Source: Myxococcales bacterium | GTDB lineage: Bacteria > Myxococcota_A > Polyangia > Polyangiales > Ga0077539 | Length of the DNA: 64,000 nucleotides | Assembly (NCBI GenBank): GCA_016792845.1 | Contig: JAEUKH010000001.1 | Coordinates: 1-64,000, forward strand | Direction: 5' to 3' | Position numbers and translations under genes: made by a program | Notes under the pieces: model-generated | The model's database searches: none | What the model was told of the DNA's origin: nothing | Seen by the model: the letters and a program-made list of their open reading frames with translations, nothing else | Shown: in pieces, positions 31,573 through 40,987 of the stretch | Layout of the letters: every line of letters begins with the position of its first letter | Numbering within the stretch: position 1 is the stretch's first letter

Positions 31573-33255
31573 ATGTCGACAGACGTTGCAGCGCCGACTT
31601 CACACGGCGAAGAACTCGACCTGAACGAGAACTATCTCAAGGTCGGCAGTGGCATCAAAGGGTGGCTCCTCACCCTCGACCACAAGCGCATTGGGATCAT
31701 GTATCTCATCAGCGTCATCCTCGCCTTCTTCCTGGGCGGGGTGTTCGCGCTGTTGGTGCGCCTTGAGCTCCTGACCCCGGGTCGCACCATCATGGGGGCC
31801 GACACCTACAACCGCATGTTCACCCTTCACGGGGCGGTGATGGTGTTTCTCTTCATCATCCCGTCGGTGCCTGGGGCCCTCGGCAACTTCATGCTGCCGA
31901 TCATGCTCGGGGCGAAGGACGTAGCATTCCCGAGGCTCAACTTGATGAGCTTCTACATCTACGTCATCGGCGCGATCTTCTGTCTCTTCAGCATCATCTC
32001 GGGCGCCGTCGACACCGGGTGGACCTTCTACACCCCGTACTCGACCTCGACCTCGTCGAGCGTGGTGTCGATGACCCTTGGGGTGTTCATCCTCGGGTTC
32101 AGCTCGATCCTGACGGGGCTGAATTTCATCGTCACGGTGCACAAGCTCCGGGCGCCCGGTCTGCACTGGCGTCGGCTCCCGCTCTTCGTCTGGGGTATGT
32201 ACGCCACCAGCGTCATTCAGGTGCTCGCGACCCCGGTGCTCGCGATTACGCTGCTCCTCCTCGCGATGGAGCGCGTGACGGGCCTCGGCATCTTTGACGC
32301 CTCGCTCGGCGGCGACCCGGTGCTCTTTCAGCACTTCTTCTGGTTCTATTCGCACCCTGCGGTTTACATCATGATCGTGCCGGGCATGGCCGTGGTGAGC
32401 GAGCTCTTCGCCACCTTCAGCCGCCGCGCGATCTTCGGGTACTTCGCGGTCGCCATGAGCTCGCTCGGCCTCGCGCTGCTCGGCTTTCTCGTGTGGGGCC
32501 ACCACATGTTTACGTCGGGTCAGTCTGAGTACGCCACGATGGTGTTCTCGGCGCTCACGATGCTTGTGGCCATCCCCTCGGGCGTGAAAGTCTTCAACTG
32601 GACGATGACCCTCTACAAGGGCTCGATCTGGCTCACGACCCCGATGCTGTATGCCCTCTCGTTCCTCATCCTGTTTACCATCGGCGGGCTGACGGGGCTG
32701 TTTCTCGGCACGCTCTCGACCGACATTCACTTGCACGACACCTACTTCGTGGTGGCCCACTTTCACTACGTGATGATGGGCGGCACGGTGATCGGCTTCC
32801 TCGGCGGGTTGCTGTATTGGTGGCCGAAGATGACGGGCAAGATGTATGACGAGAAGCTCGCGAAGATCTCGTGGTTCTTCGTCTTCGTCGGCTTCAACGC
32901 GGTGTTCCTCATCCAGTTTGTGATGGGCTCGCGCGGCATGCCGCGTCGGTACTACGACTATCTCCCTGAGTTCCGCCCGTACCACGCGTTCTCGACGGTG
33001 GGCTCGTGGATCCTGGGTCTCGGCTTCATCATCCTTGCGATCACGCTGGTGAAGAGCCTCCGCTCGGGCGAGGCCGCGCCCCCGAACCCCTGGGGCTCGG
33101 CGGGCTTCGAGTGGCAGACGGCGTCGCCGCCGGTGCTCCAGAACTTCCCCGAGGTGCCTGAGATCACCCGCGGGCCGTACGACTACCATCTCGCCACCGA
33201 AGAAGAACTCTTCGATGGCTTCCCTGAAGACCGCGACGCGGCGAAGAAGTCCTGA
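31573..33255 (+). CDS. coxA: Cytochrome c oxidase subunit I, A2-type
   Basis: The 560-aa protein has twelve predicted membrane helices and the haem-copper oxidase ligands ([27 protein letters not shown]). At 259-265 the sequence is YSHPAVY, the YS motif of A2 (caa3-like) oxidases, in place of the HPEVY with the D-channel glutamate of A1 enzymes. The oxidase reduces O2 to water and pumps protons, using electrons from ACIII via cytochrome c and the haem in CoxB. It starts 30 nt after coxB. Confidence 0.93.
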   Translation: MSTDVAAPTSHGEELDLNENYLKVGSGIKGWLLTLDHKRIGIMYLISVILAFFLGGVFALLVRLELLTPGRTIMGADTYNRMFTLHGAVMVFLFIIPSVPGALGNFMLPIMLGAKDVAFPRLNLMSFYIYVIGAIFCLFSIISGAVDTGWTFYTPYSTSTSSSVVSMTLGVFILGFSSILTGLNFIVTVHKLRAPGLHWRRLPLFVWGMYATSVIQVLATPVLAITLLLLAMERVTGLGIFDASLGGDPVLFQHFFWFYSHPAVYIMIVPGMAVVSELFATFSRRAIFGYFAVAMSSLGLALLGFLVWGHHMFTSGQSEYATMVFSALTMLVAIPSGVKVFNWTMTLYKGSIWLTTPMLYALSFLILFTIGGLTGLFLGTLSTDIHLHDTYFVVAHFHYVMMGGTVIGFLGGLLYWWPKMTGKMYDEKLAKISWFFVFVGFNAVFLIQFVMGSRGMPRRYYDYLPEFRPYHAFSTVGSWILGLGFIILAITLVKSLRSGEAAPPNPWGSAGFEWQTASPPVLQNFPEVPEITRGPYDYHLATEEELFDGFPEDRDAAKKS

Positions 33256-33311
33256 AAGGCTTGCGAGGGCTACCCGGTGGCCCTCGCAGCGTTGTAGAGA
33301 GAGACCTACCG

Positions 33312-34004
33312 ATGAGCACGGCCTCCAGCACTGAAGAGAAGCACGGGCATCACAACCCGTTTCTCGCGCACCACTTCGACACACCGGCGCAGCAGTTTGA
33401 GTCTGCCAAGTTCGGCATGTGGATCTTCATCTGTACTGAGATCCTCATGCTGGGCGGGCTCTTCGTGGGCTACGCCATCCTCCGCAGCAGCGAGCCCGAG
33501 GTGTTTCACCTCGCCCACGAGCGCCTCGACAAGGTGATGGGCGCGGTCAACACCATCGTGCTGCTGTTCAGCAGCCTCACGGCGGCGCTCGCGGTGCGGC
33601 AATCACAGGTCGGCGACAAGAAGGGCACCACCCGGTACCTGATCATCACGCTGCTCTGCGCGTGCGTCTTCCTCGTGGTGAAGTTCTTCGAGTACCGGCA
33701 CAAGTTTCACGACGGCTTGTTGCCCGGGCACTACTTCCTCGCGCACCTGCCGCAGTACGCCCACCATGGGCATGTGCTCCCGTACCGCGCCAACATGTTC
33801 TTCGGCGTGTACTTCGTGATGACCGGCATCCACGGTCTTCACGTCTTGATCGGGATGGGCGTCCTCCTTTGGGCGCTGAAGCGCAACGAGGCGGGCCGTG
33901 TGACCAAAGAGCACTTCACGCCGGTCGAGATCGGGGCGCTCTACTGGCACCTCGTCGACCTCGTGTGGATCTATCTCTTTCCTCTTCTCTACTTGGTGGG
34001 ATGA
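33312..34004 (+). CDS. coxC: Cytochrome c oxidase subunit III
   Basis: The 230-aa protein is the short form of subunit III with about five helices (FGMWIFICTEILMLGGLFV, TIVLLFSSLTAALAV, YLIITLLCACVFLVV, MFFGVYFVMTGIHGLHVLI). ATG 33312 is chosen over an upstream in-frame GTG at 33261 because the N-terminus then matches the family. Its stop overlaps the next start. Confidence 0.9.
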   Translation: MSTASSTEEKHGHHNPFLAHHFDTPAQQFESAKFGMWIFICTEILMLGGLFVGYAILRSSEPEVFHLAHERLDKVMGAVNTIVLLFSSLTAALAVRQSQVGDKKGTTRYLIITLLCACVFLVVKFFEYRHKFHDGLLPGHYFLAHLPQYAHHGHVLPYRANMFFGVYFVMTGIHGLHVLIGMGVLLWALKRNEAGRVTKEHFTPVEIGALYWHLVDLVWIYLFPLLYLVG

Positions 34005-34474
34005 TGAGCAGCGCAGCACATGATGCCGAGCACGGCCACGACGGTCACGGCGAAGACGACGGCAAGGTTCACGCCCACGTCTCGCCGGTGCTTTTTCTGA
34101 TCGCGATCTTCGGCGCGCTGATCTTCCTCACCGTGGTGACCGTGGCGGTGAGTTACGTCGACCTCGGCGCGGCCAACAACGCGGTGGCGGTGGGTGTTGC
34201 CACCTTGAAGGCCTCGCTCGTCGCGGCCTTCTTCATGCACCTCCGTTACGAGAAACCCTTCAACACCTTGGTCTTCCTCGGGGCCTTCGTGTTTCTCGGG
34301 CTGTTCATGTTCTTCACCTTGAACGATGTGAACACCCGCGGCCGGGTCGATCGGGCGAACATGGTGCGCGTGCTCGAGCGCACCGGGCAGCTCGCGCCGG
34401 GCGGCCTCGTGGTGCCCGCGGTGCCCGAGCCTGCCGCGGGGGCGCCCGCCCACGGCGGCGAAGGCCATCACTGA
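34001..34474 (+). CDS. coxD: Cytochrome c oxidase subunit IV (caa3 type)
   Basis: The 157-aa protein begins with a His-rich tail (AEHGHDGHGEDD) and has three helices (VLFLIAIFGALIFLTVV, AVGVATLKASLVAAFFM, LVFLGAFVFLGLFMFF), matching bacterial oxidase subunit IV. ATG 34001 overlaps the coxC stop; an ATG at 34004 is the alternative. The C-terminus is Pro/Ala/Gly-rich. It is the last gene before a terminator candidate. Confidence 0.85.
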   Translation: MMSSAAHDAEHGHDGHGEDDGKVHAHVSPVLFLIAIFGALIFLTVVTVAVSYVDLGAANNAVAVGVATLKASLVAAFFMHLRYEKPFNTLVFLGAFVFLGLFMFFTLNDVNTRGRVDRANMVRVLERTGQLAPGGLVVPAVPEPAAGAPAHGGEGHH

Positions 34475-34488
34475 GACCGCGCGTCTGT

Positions 34489-34522
34489 TGACCCGCGCGC
34501 CCGCGTGGGTCATCTCTCTCTT
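34489..34522 (+). terminator. Rho-independent terminator candidate after the cox genes
   Basis: Arms TGACCCGCGCG (34489-34499) and CGCGTGGGTCA (34502-34512) can pair with one G-T, leaving a tiny loop that must open by one or two pairs. The tail is pyrimidine-rich (TCTCTCTCTTC) rather than a pure U run. Its place right after coxD supports termination. Confidence 0.5.
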
Positions 34523-34537
34523 CAATCCATCAAGCCA

Positions 34538-35353
34538 ATGGTCAATCAGGTTCGATTCGCGCTCGGTGCGAGCGCGCTGAGCTGCTTGTTGCTGCTCGGG
34601 TGTCGCAAGAAGCACGTCACCGTGGCGCAGCTTGAGGCGATTCCGTACCCCTCTTGTGAGGGCGCCCAAGACGCCGCGGCGGCGGTTCGGGTCTTGGGTG
34701 AGGGGGCGCTGCGGCCCGGCGAGACCTCGCTTGAGCGCATGGTCACCGAGCGGTTTCGCTTTGAAGCGCGGGCCTGCCTCCGGGTCATGACGGTTCGTCA
34801 AGAGTGGCCGCTCAACGTCTCGGATGTCGAGGTCGTGTACGACGCCGCGATGCTGCCGCTGCGCGCGTGGAAGCGCATGTCGCTCCCCGGCGCTCCGAAC
34901 GCGGCGGCCTTGGTTGACATCCGGCGCTACGAGCTTCGCACCCCCGAGGTCGGCATCACCCGGCGGGTGGGGTCGGGGCCGCGGCAGTACGAGCGACTGC
35001 GCGGCGGAAGGCCCACCGTGGTGATCGGGCCGGGACGGGGCATCCTGACCGCGTGGATTCAGCGGGCGAACCTCGACGTGGGGGCGCGCACCCGCGAGCT
35101 CGCGCTCGACATGCGTGAGAGCGTCGAGGTCATTCGGCCGGTGACCTTGCGTCGAGAGCCCGACATGTTTGTCGCCGCGTTGGGGCGGGTCGCGCGGGTG
35201 TACACGGTTTACGGTCGCGAGAGCGTGTACGCCGACGCGCAGAACGTGGTGATCGGCGACCTCGCGGGGATGCTCCCAGAAGACCGTGTGCATTCGCCGC
35301 GGCCTCCGGCGATGCCCTCTCCCGAGCCGCCCGACCCGGTCGCGACGCCCTGA
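34538..35353 (+). CDS. Lipoprotein of unknown function, 271 aa
   Basis: ATG 34538 gives a short lipoprotein signal (LSCLLLLGC, Cys22); an in-frame GTG at 34505 lies inside the preceding hairpin and is unlikely. The mature part is mainly beta/alpha with Arg-rich segments and no recognised motif; a Pro-rich tail ends the protein. It stands just after the oxidase cluster, but separated by the terminator candidate, so a functional link is not shown. Confidence 0.7.
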   Translation: MVNQVRFALGASALSCLLLLGCRKKHVTVAQLEAIPYPSCEGAQDAAAAVRVLGEGALRPGETSLERMVTERFRFEARACLRVMTVRQEWPLNVSDVEVVYDAAMLPLRAWKRMSLPGAPNAAALVDIRRYELRTPEVGITRRVGSGPRQYERLRGGRPTVVIGPGRGILTAWIQRANLDVGARTRELALDMRESVEVIRPVTLRREPDMFVAALGRVARVYTVYGRESVYADAQNVVIGDLAGMLPEDRVHSPRPPAMPSPEPPDPVATP

Positions 35354-35422
35354 GGCGCTCGCGGGGGGCGGTTGCGTTGATGCGCTCGCTCGGCGCAGGG
35401 CGCGCTCGCGTCTCGCGGCGGG

Positions 35423-37270
35423 TCACTCAGGGTTGAGCGCGCGGAGAAAGGCCGACAGGCTGTTGAGCGCCGTGGCGTCCATGTGGAACATGCCGAGGTG
35501 GGGGTCGAGGGGGCCGACGCTGCCGGGGTGGGTGGGCTCGCCCGAGACGCGGGCGTAATGGTCGATGATCGCAGGCAAATCGGTGAAGGTGCCGCCGTGG
35601 CCCCACGGGCCCGTCTGGCCGACGCCGCGCAACGGAGGCGTTCGAAACTGGCCCCGCATCGCGTCGAAGGGCGCGCGATGGGCGGTCGCGGGGCCGAGCG
35701 ACGGCTGGTCTGAGTACGCGCCGTCTCGACGAAAGGGGCTCTCGCGCCACGCCGCGAAGCCCGCAAGACGGCCCTCGTCGCCCTGGCCGTCAGACCGACC
35801 CGTGGGCATCGCGATGTTGTGAAACGCGCCGTCTGAGAGCGTGGGCCCGTGGTGGCATTGGTTGCAGCCGAACTCGACAAAGCGTCGCAGCCCGTCGCGG
35901 GCCTCTTCGCTGAGGGCCGCGCGGTCGCCGGCGAGGTAGCGGTCAAAGGCCGAAGGGCGGAGCCGCAAGGTGCGCTCGAAGGCCTCGATGGCTTTGCCGA
36001 AGCCGACGTAGAGGCGGTTGATGGTCTCTCGGTCGGCCGGGGCCATGGCCTCCCAGGCGGGCATTCCGGGCGCTCCGTGGGGCGGGAAGCGCTCACGGTC
36101 GTCGAGGGCGGGGAGCGGCCCGTAGACGGCCTCCCAGGCCGCCCTGTGGGTCGTCGCGAGGCGGTGGGCGAGGGCGACCCGGTCGAAGCCCATCTCGCTG
36201 GGGTTCTCGACGGGGCCGAGGGCTTGGGCCCAGAGGCTGTCGGCGCGACCGTCCCAGAACTGCCAGCGTTGCCAGGCTGAGAGGGCGATGGCGGGGGTGT
36301 TTCGTGGCCCGCGTTCGAGCCCGAGGGCGGTGGGGCGGCCGTCGGCGTGCCCGCGTTGGGGGTCGTGGCAGCTGACGCAGCTGATTTGCCCGTTCGCCGA
36401 GAACCCAGGGTCGCTGAAGAGGGCGGCGCCGAGCCGTGCGGCCTCGGGGCTGTCGGCGTAGCGGTTCGAGGGGCTGGGCGGCGGCGCGCCGGGGGCGGCC
36501 ATCGCGACGAGCTGCTCCCATTGGTCGCGGGTGAAGCGGCCGTCGACGCGTTCGACGGGCTCTCTCGGCGGCGCGGGGCGGCCGTCGAGCCGGGCCATCG
36601 CGGTGTTGAGGGCGGCGTCGAACTCGGGCGCGTCGGGGTCGACCAGGGTGCGGGTCGAGCGCATCGTCCGCGGGTCGACGAGGGCGATGATGGGCAGCCT
36701 GCCGCCGCCGAAGAAGACCGCGCTGAGCTGATAGTCGGGCTCGAGGGCGAGGGCGTCGGGCATGACGTCGTAGCGGGCGCGCCAGGCCGCGAGCGCCTCG
36801 CGTGTCGGGGGGAGGTTGTCTTCGTCGCGCGAGAGCAGGTCGATCACCGTGAGCCGCGCGGCGTCGGGCCTCGCGCGCAGCGCCTGGGTGTGCGCGGCGT
36901 ACCATTGGGCGGGCCCTGACCATGCCGCAAATACCCGAATCACCAAGAGTTTTGGCGATGTCTCGCAGGGCGTGTAGTGCGCACCGAGCGAGAAGCCCTG
37001 GTCGGGGTCGAGGGTCGCGAGCTGCCAGTTCGGGTACGGGCGTGTGTCGTCGAAGGGGGCCTGACCCGGGTAGGGCGCTGGCACGCCGTTGAGGCAGTTG
37101 GGCCGTGGGGTGCCGACTTCGCTGGGCGGCCTGTCGCCGCTGGCGTCGGCGACGTCGTGGTCGTGGGCCGGGCGGTCGAGGGCGGCGTCGGTGAGGGCGG
37201 CGTCGGGCGTCGCCGCGGGCGCGGTGCACCCGAGGGCCATGGCGACCGAGAGCGAGACGAGGGGCTTCAT
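35423..37270 (-). CDS. Thioredoxin-like/di-haem cytochrome c peroxidase-family lipoprotein
   Basis: The 615-aa protein begins with a lipoprotein signal (MKPLVSLSVAMALGC). Residues about 75-240 resemble a thioredoxin or peroxiredoxin-like domain (LVIRVFAAWSGPAQW, IIALVDP), without a CxxC. The rest is a MauG/CCP-type di-haem domain with CVSCH at 298-302 and CNQCH at 469-473 and typical segments (RNTPAIALS, WDGRADSLWAQALGP). Relatives reduce peroxide or modify proteins by high-valent iron. The ATG overlaps the amidase stop (ATGA). The frame is open upstream, but the lipobox fixes the start. Confidence 0.85.
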   Translation of the reverse strand: MKPLVSLSVAMALGCTAPAATPDAALTDAALDRPAHDHDVADASGDRPPSEVGTPRPNCLNGVPAPYPGQAPFDDTRPYPNWQLATLDPDQGFSLGAHYTPCETSPKLLVIRVFAAWSGPAQWYAAHTQALRARPDAARLTVIDLLSRDEDNLPPTREALAAWRARYDVMPDALALEPDYQLSAVFFGGGRLPIIALVDPRTMRSTRTLVDPDAPEFDAALNTAMARLDGRPAPPREPVERVDGRFTRDQWEQLVAMAAPGAPPPSPSNRYADSPEAARLGAALFSDPGFSANGQISCVSCHDPQRGHADGRPTALGLERGPRNTPAIALSAWQRWQFWDGRADSLWAQALGPVENPSEMGFDRVALAHRLATTHRAAWEAVYGPLPALDDRERFPPHGAPGMPAWEAMAPADRETINRLYVGFGKAIEAFERTLRLRPSAFDRYLAGDRAALSEEARDGLRRFVEFGCNQCHHGPTLSDGAFHNIAMPTGRSDGQGDEGRLAGFAAWRESPFRRDGAYSDQPSLGPATAHRAPFDAMRGQFRTPPLRGVGQTGPWGHGGTFTDLPAIIDHYARVSGEPTHPGSVGPLDPHLGMFHMDATALNSLSAFLRALNPE

Positions 37271-38832
37271 CGCGGCTCGATGGGCGTTCGAGGGTATTCG
37301 AGGGTGTCGCGGAGGGCCGACTCGATCAAGCCCATGGTCTCGAGCACGCGGGCGTCGTCCCACGGGCGGGCCACGACCTGGACGCCGACGGGGAGCCCGG
37401 CGCTCTCGCGGTCGACGCGGGCGGCGTGGCGCTCGACCATGTCGCGGGGGTGGGGGCGCTCGATCTCGTCGCTCCGGACGCGGGTGACGGGCACCACGCC
37501 GGCGGGGAATTGCAGGGCGTTCCACGTAATGGCGGGCGCGGCGGCGGGGGTGAAATTTTTCGACATCCCGTGGGGCAGCGCGGGGGTCGCGAAGGCCGGG
37601 CAGACGATGACGTCGACGCCCGTGCGCGCCATCGCGTCGATGACCCGCGCCCGGTGGGCCCTCAGCTGATCGATCAGCTGCCAGTACGCCGCGACGGTCT
37701 TCTCGCCGACGCCTTCGAGGAGCTTCGCGGCTCGCGCCTGGCCTGCCAGCGCGGCGGCTCTCGCGAGGGAGCTTCGCACCGCGGGGCTCATCTTCACGAT
37801 GCGGGCGAGGCCCTTCAGCGAAGGGTCGATCTCGCCCTTGCCGACCGCTTCGAGTAGGTTCTGCCCGCCGTCGGCCGACACCACCCGGAGGTACCGGTCG
37901 AAGAGCGCGGGCACGTCGGGCGGCGTGAACGGAACGAGCTTCGCGCCGCGCTCGGCCAGGAGGGCGCGGGTCACATCGACGGCCCGCGCGACGGCGCGAG
38001 ACACCGGCAAGACCCCGTCTTCGGCGTAGTATCCGACCCTCAGGCCGCGGGCGTCGACGCGCGGCGAGACCTGCATCGGCAAGGGCGGCACCCGCGGGTC
38101 GAGGGCCGACGCGCGTTCGGGCGAGAGCGCCTCGAAGAAGAGCACGAGGTCGTCGACGGTGCGCGCCATCGGGCCGCACTGCGAGCGTACGGCCTCCTGG
38201 CCCTTCAACACCGTCGCGACGCCTAGCATCGGCAGCCGATCGAGGGTGGGCTTGAGCCCGCAGATGCCGCTGAAATGGCAGGGCGAACGGATGCTCCCGC
38301 CGATGTCGGTGCCGAGCCCGAGGGGCGAGAGCCCGGCGGCGATGGCGGCGGCCTCACCCCCTGACGAGCCGCCCGGCGTGTGGCGTGACGAGAACGGGTT
38401 CGCGGTCTGCCCGTAGAGCGGGTTGCGGCTCTCTGAGAAGAGCATGGTCTGCGAGAGGTTGGTGCGCCCGAGGATCACCGCGCCGGCCTCGCGGAGGAGC
38501 GTCACCATCGCGGCGTCGCGGCGGGCCTTCTGCCCGAGCCGCGATTCGAGGCCCAACGTCGACGCGAGGCCCTCAAGGTCGAAGCACTCTTTGATCGAGA
38601 CCGGGACGCCGTGGAGGGGGCCGCGGCGCTGCCCGGCGTCGCGCTCTTGATCGCGGAGCTCGGCCTCGCGGCGCGCCTCGACGGAGAACACCTCGGTGTA
38701 AGCCCGGAGGCTCGGGTTGAAGGTCTCGATGCGAGCGAGGTAGGCGTCTACGATCTCGCGGCTGCGGAGCGCGCGGGCGTCAAGGTGATTCGAGAGTTCG
38801 CGGGCACTGAGGCTCCAGAGGGCGTCGCGCAT
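37267..38832 (-). CDS. Amidase-signature family hydrolase
   Basis: The 521-aa protein has the amidase-signature core with the catalytic triad Lys81 (VPVSIKEC), the Ser pair at 156-157 (GGSSGGE) and nucleophile Ser180 (IGGSIRSP). Family members hydrolyse amides or carry out glutaminyl-tRNA transamidation (GatA); the absence of gatB/C here and the length favour a free amidase. ATG 38832 gives the usual N-terminus; GTG 38889, overlapping the upstream stop, is the alternative. It lies between the phosphoribosyltransferase and the peroxidase fusion. Confidence 0.85.
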   Translation of the reverse strand: MRDALWSLSARELSNHLDARALRSREIVDAYLARIETFNPSLRAYTEVFSVEARREAELRDQERDAGQRRGPLHGVPVSIKECFDLEGLASTLGLESRLGQKARRDAAMVTLLREAGAVILGRTNLSQTMLFSESRNPLYGQTANPFSSRHTPGGSSGGEAAAIAAGLSPLGLGTDIGGSIRSPCHFSGICGLKPTLDRLPMLGVATVLKGQEAVRSQCGPMARTVDDLVLFFEALSPERASALDPRVPPLPMQVSPRVDARGLRVGYYAEDGVLPVSRAVARAVDVTRALLAERGAKLVPFTPPDVPALFDRYLRVVSADGGQNLLEAVGKGEIDPSLKGLARIVKMSPAVRSSLARAAALAGQARAAKLLEGVGEKTVAAYWQLIDQLRAHRARVIDAMARTGVDVIVCPAFATPALPHGMSKNFTPAAAPAITWNALQFPAGVVPVTRVRSDEIERPHPRDMVERHAARVDRESAGLPVGVQVVARPWDDARVLETMGLIESALRDTLEYPRTPIEPR

Positions 38833-38885
38833 GACGGCCAGACCGTTGCAGAACTCGCGCCCAAAGGGAACCCACTGCGCGCCCC

Positions 38886-40373
38886 TCACGCCCCTTCGGG
38901 CTCGACCGCGTGCCCGCGGGCTTCGAGCACGAGCCGCGTGCGCAGCGCGTGGAGCTCAGACTCAAGCCCCACGGGATACAAATGCGGAAACTCGAGCCGT
39001 CGGATGCTCGGGTGCAGCGAAGCGAGTTGGGCCCGCGCCCGGGCCCGGGTCTCGTCGAGGCTCGGCATCGCGTACACCCGCGCGCCGTCGCGAAACACCG
39101 GCACCAAGAGGTCTTCGTGCTGGAGCTCGTCGCCGAAGGTCTTTCGCCGCGTGAGGTCGAAGGGGTCGATCATCGTGCGCCCCGGCGGCGACTCGGCCGA
39201 GGCGTCGAAGATCATGTCAGCGACAAACTCTGAGCCTCGACGGTAGCGTCGCACCTGGTGAACGCCCGGGGTGCTGGTCTTGATGGCCTGCTCGCTGATC
39301 TTCACCCGATGCTGCCACGCGCCGCCGGGCTCGCGGATGGCCGAGAGCTTGTACACGCCGCCGAGGGCCGGCTGATCGTAGGCCGTGACGAGCTTGGTGC
39401 CGAGGCCCCAGACCGCGATGGTGGCGCCTTGCTGCTTGAGGCTCGCGACGAGGCGCTCGTCGAGGTCGTTGCTGGCCACGATGACCGCCTCGGGGTGCCC
39501 CGCGGCGTCGAGGATCTTGCGGGCCTCGATGCTGAGGTACGCGAGGTCGCCGGAGTCGAGGCGGATGCCCGCGAGCTTGTGTCCCCGGGCCTTGAGCCAG
39601 TCGCCCACTTCGGCCGCGCGGCGCACGCCTTCGAGGGTGTCGTAGGTGTCGACGAGGAAGATGCAGTTGTTCGGCATCGCCTCGGCGTAGGCGCGGAAGG
39701 CCTCGCGCTCGTCGCCGAACGACATCACCCAAGCGTGGGCGTGGGTGCCCCGCACAGGGATGCCGAAGAGCCGCCCCGCGAGCACGTTCGACGTGGCCGA
39801 GGCGCCGCCGATGTAGGCCGCGCGGGAGGCCGACAGCGCCCCGTCGGCGCCCTGCGCGCGGCGCAGACCGAACTCGAGCACCGCGTCGCCTTGGGCCGCC
39901 TCGCAGATGCGCGCGCTCTTGGTCGCGATGAGCGTCTGGAAGTTCAAGAACGTCAGCAGCGCCGTCTCGACGAGCTGACACTGGATGAGCGGCCCCTGCA
40001 CCCGCACGAGCGGCTCTTGCCCGAAGACCACCGTGCCCTCGGGCACCGCGTCGACCGAGAGGGTGAATCGTAACCCGCTGAGATAATTAAGAAATTCGGC
40101 AGAGAACAGCGCCGCGCCGTCGTTGCCCTGGAGCGTGCCGAGGTACGCCACGTCGTCGTCGGTGAAGCGCAGCGATTCGAGGTACTCGATGGCCGAGGCG
40201 AGCCCCGCCGCGAGCGCGTAGCCCCCTTGAAACGGGAGCTTTCGAAAGTACAGGTGAAACACCGCTTCGCGGTCGACGTGCCCGGCCCGCCAGTACCCGT
40301 AGGCCATGGTGAGCTGGTAGAGGTCTGTGAGGAGCCCGAGCGGCGCGCGATAGAACGGGAGGGTGCTGTGCAT
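38886..40373 (-). CDS. pncB: Nicotinate phosphoribosyltransferase
   Basis: The 495-aa protein makes nicotinate mononucleotide from nicotinate and PRPP in NAD salvage. Family features are the N-terminal LTDLYQLTMAYGY, the GTHAHAWVMSFGDE block with the phosphorylatable His, and the phosphate-binding IRLDSGDLAYLS. ATG 40373 gives the correct N-terminus; the frame is open 12 codons upstream. Next to an amidase, it may serve nicotinamide-derived nicotinate, though the amidase is not of the PncA family. Confidence 0.9.
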   Translation of the reverse strand: MHSTLPFYRAPLGLLTDLYQLTMAYGYWRAGHVDREAVFHLYFRKLPFQGGYALAAGLASAIEYLESLRFTDDDVAYLGTLQGNDGAALFSAEFLNYLSGLRFTLSVDAVPEGTVVFGQEPLVRVQGPLIQCQLVETALLTFLNFQTLIATKSARICEAAQGDAVLEFGLRRAQGADGALSASRAAYIGGASATSNVLAGRLFGIPVRGTHAHAWVMSFGDEREAFRAYAEAMPNNCIFLVDTYDTLEGVRRAAEVGDWLKARGHKLAGIRLDSGDLAYLSIEARKILDAAGHPEAVIVASNDLDERLVASLKQQGATIAVWGLGTKLVTAYDQPALGGVYKLSAIREPGGAWQHRVKISEQAIKTSTPGVHQVRRYRRGSEFVADMIFDASAESPPGRTMIDPFDLTRRKTFGDELQHEDLLVPVFRDGARVYAMPSLDETRARARAQLASLHPSIRRLEFPHLYPVGLESELHALRTRLVLEARGHAVEPEGA

Positions 40374-40405
40374 CGCCGCCGAGGGTATCACCCGCGGCGC
40401 CGCGC

Positions 40406-40987
40406 TCAATCGCCAAGGGCGCCGGCGTCTCGAGCCGCGACGGCGGCGGCGTAGCGATCGAGCACCGTCGCGACCGGGGTGCCCACCGGGTGGCCGATGG
40501 CGGGCTCGGCGAGGCGCTCTCCGGCGGGGTCGAGCGCGAACGAGGCCCTGACCCGCACGGGCGTGTCGGCGCTCGCTTCGACCATGAGGAGCAGCGCGCG
40601 CCCGAGGGTCGGCGTGGCCCGCGCCGCGCGGTTGTCGAAGAGGTCGCGCACCTCAAGCAGGCGCCGCCCGTTGACGTCGTACTGGGCGAGCGACTCTGCG
40701 AAGAAGCACTCGAAGGTGGCGTTGCGGCGCAGCGTCGGGTCGCCTTCGAGGCGCTGAAAGAGCCCCCGGGCCACGCGCCCTGAGACCTCGGTCTGCACCG
40801 CCGCGCCCCCGAGCGCGAAGCGTTGGGTCGCCAAGGAGTCGGGCGCGAGGGTGGTGAGCGACCACCCCGTCGCGACGAGGGCCGCTTCGTCGCGGGGCAC
40901 CTCGACCGGGGCCACCGCGTCGCCGGGGGCGGGCGCGCCGCACCCGAGGAGCGCGACGGCCAAGGCGACGAAAAGACGGCGCTTCAT
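40406..40987 (-). CDS. Lipoprotein of unknown function, 193 aa
   Basis: The signal peptide MKRRLFVALAVALLGC ends in a lipobox (Cys16). The mature domain is about 175 residues with no family I recognise; motifs seen are TGWSLTTLAPDSLAT and FECFFAESLAQYDVNGRRLL. The ATG overlaps the stop of the PH-domain gene (ATGA), so the two are made together. The nicotinate phosphoribosyltransferase gene follows 32 nt downstream. Confidence 0.7.
   Translation of the reverse strand: MKRRLFVALAVALLGCGAPAPGDAVAPVEVPRDEAALVATGWSLTTLAPDSLATQRFALGGAAVQTEVSGRVARGLFQRLEGDPTLRRNATFECFFAESLAQYDVNGRRLLEVRDLFDNRAARATPTLGRALLLMVEASADTPVRVRASFALDPAGERLAEPAIGHPVGTPVATVLDRYAAAVAARDAGALGD

Noticed and set aside
31600..33384. 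594-aa minus-strand frame
   Set aside because: Antisense of coxA, highly charged repetitive sequence; the plus-strand gene is certain.
35423..38179. Extending the peroxidase fusion to 918 aa
   Set aside because: The extra N-terminal part is antisense of the amidase; the lipobox at 37270 marks the real start.
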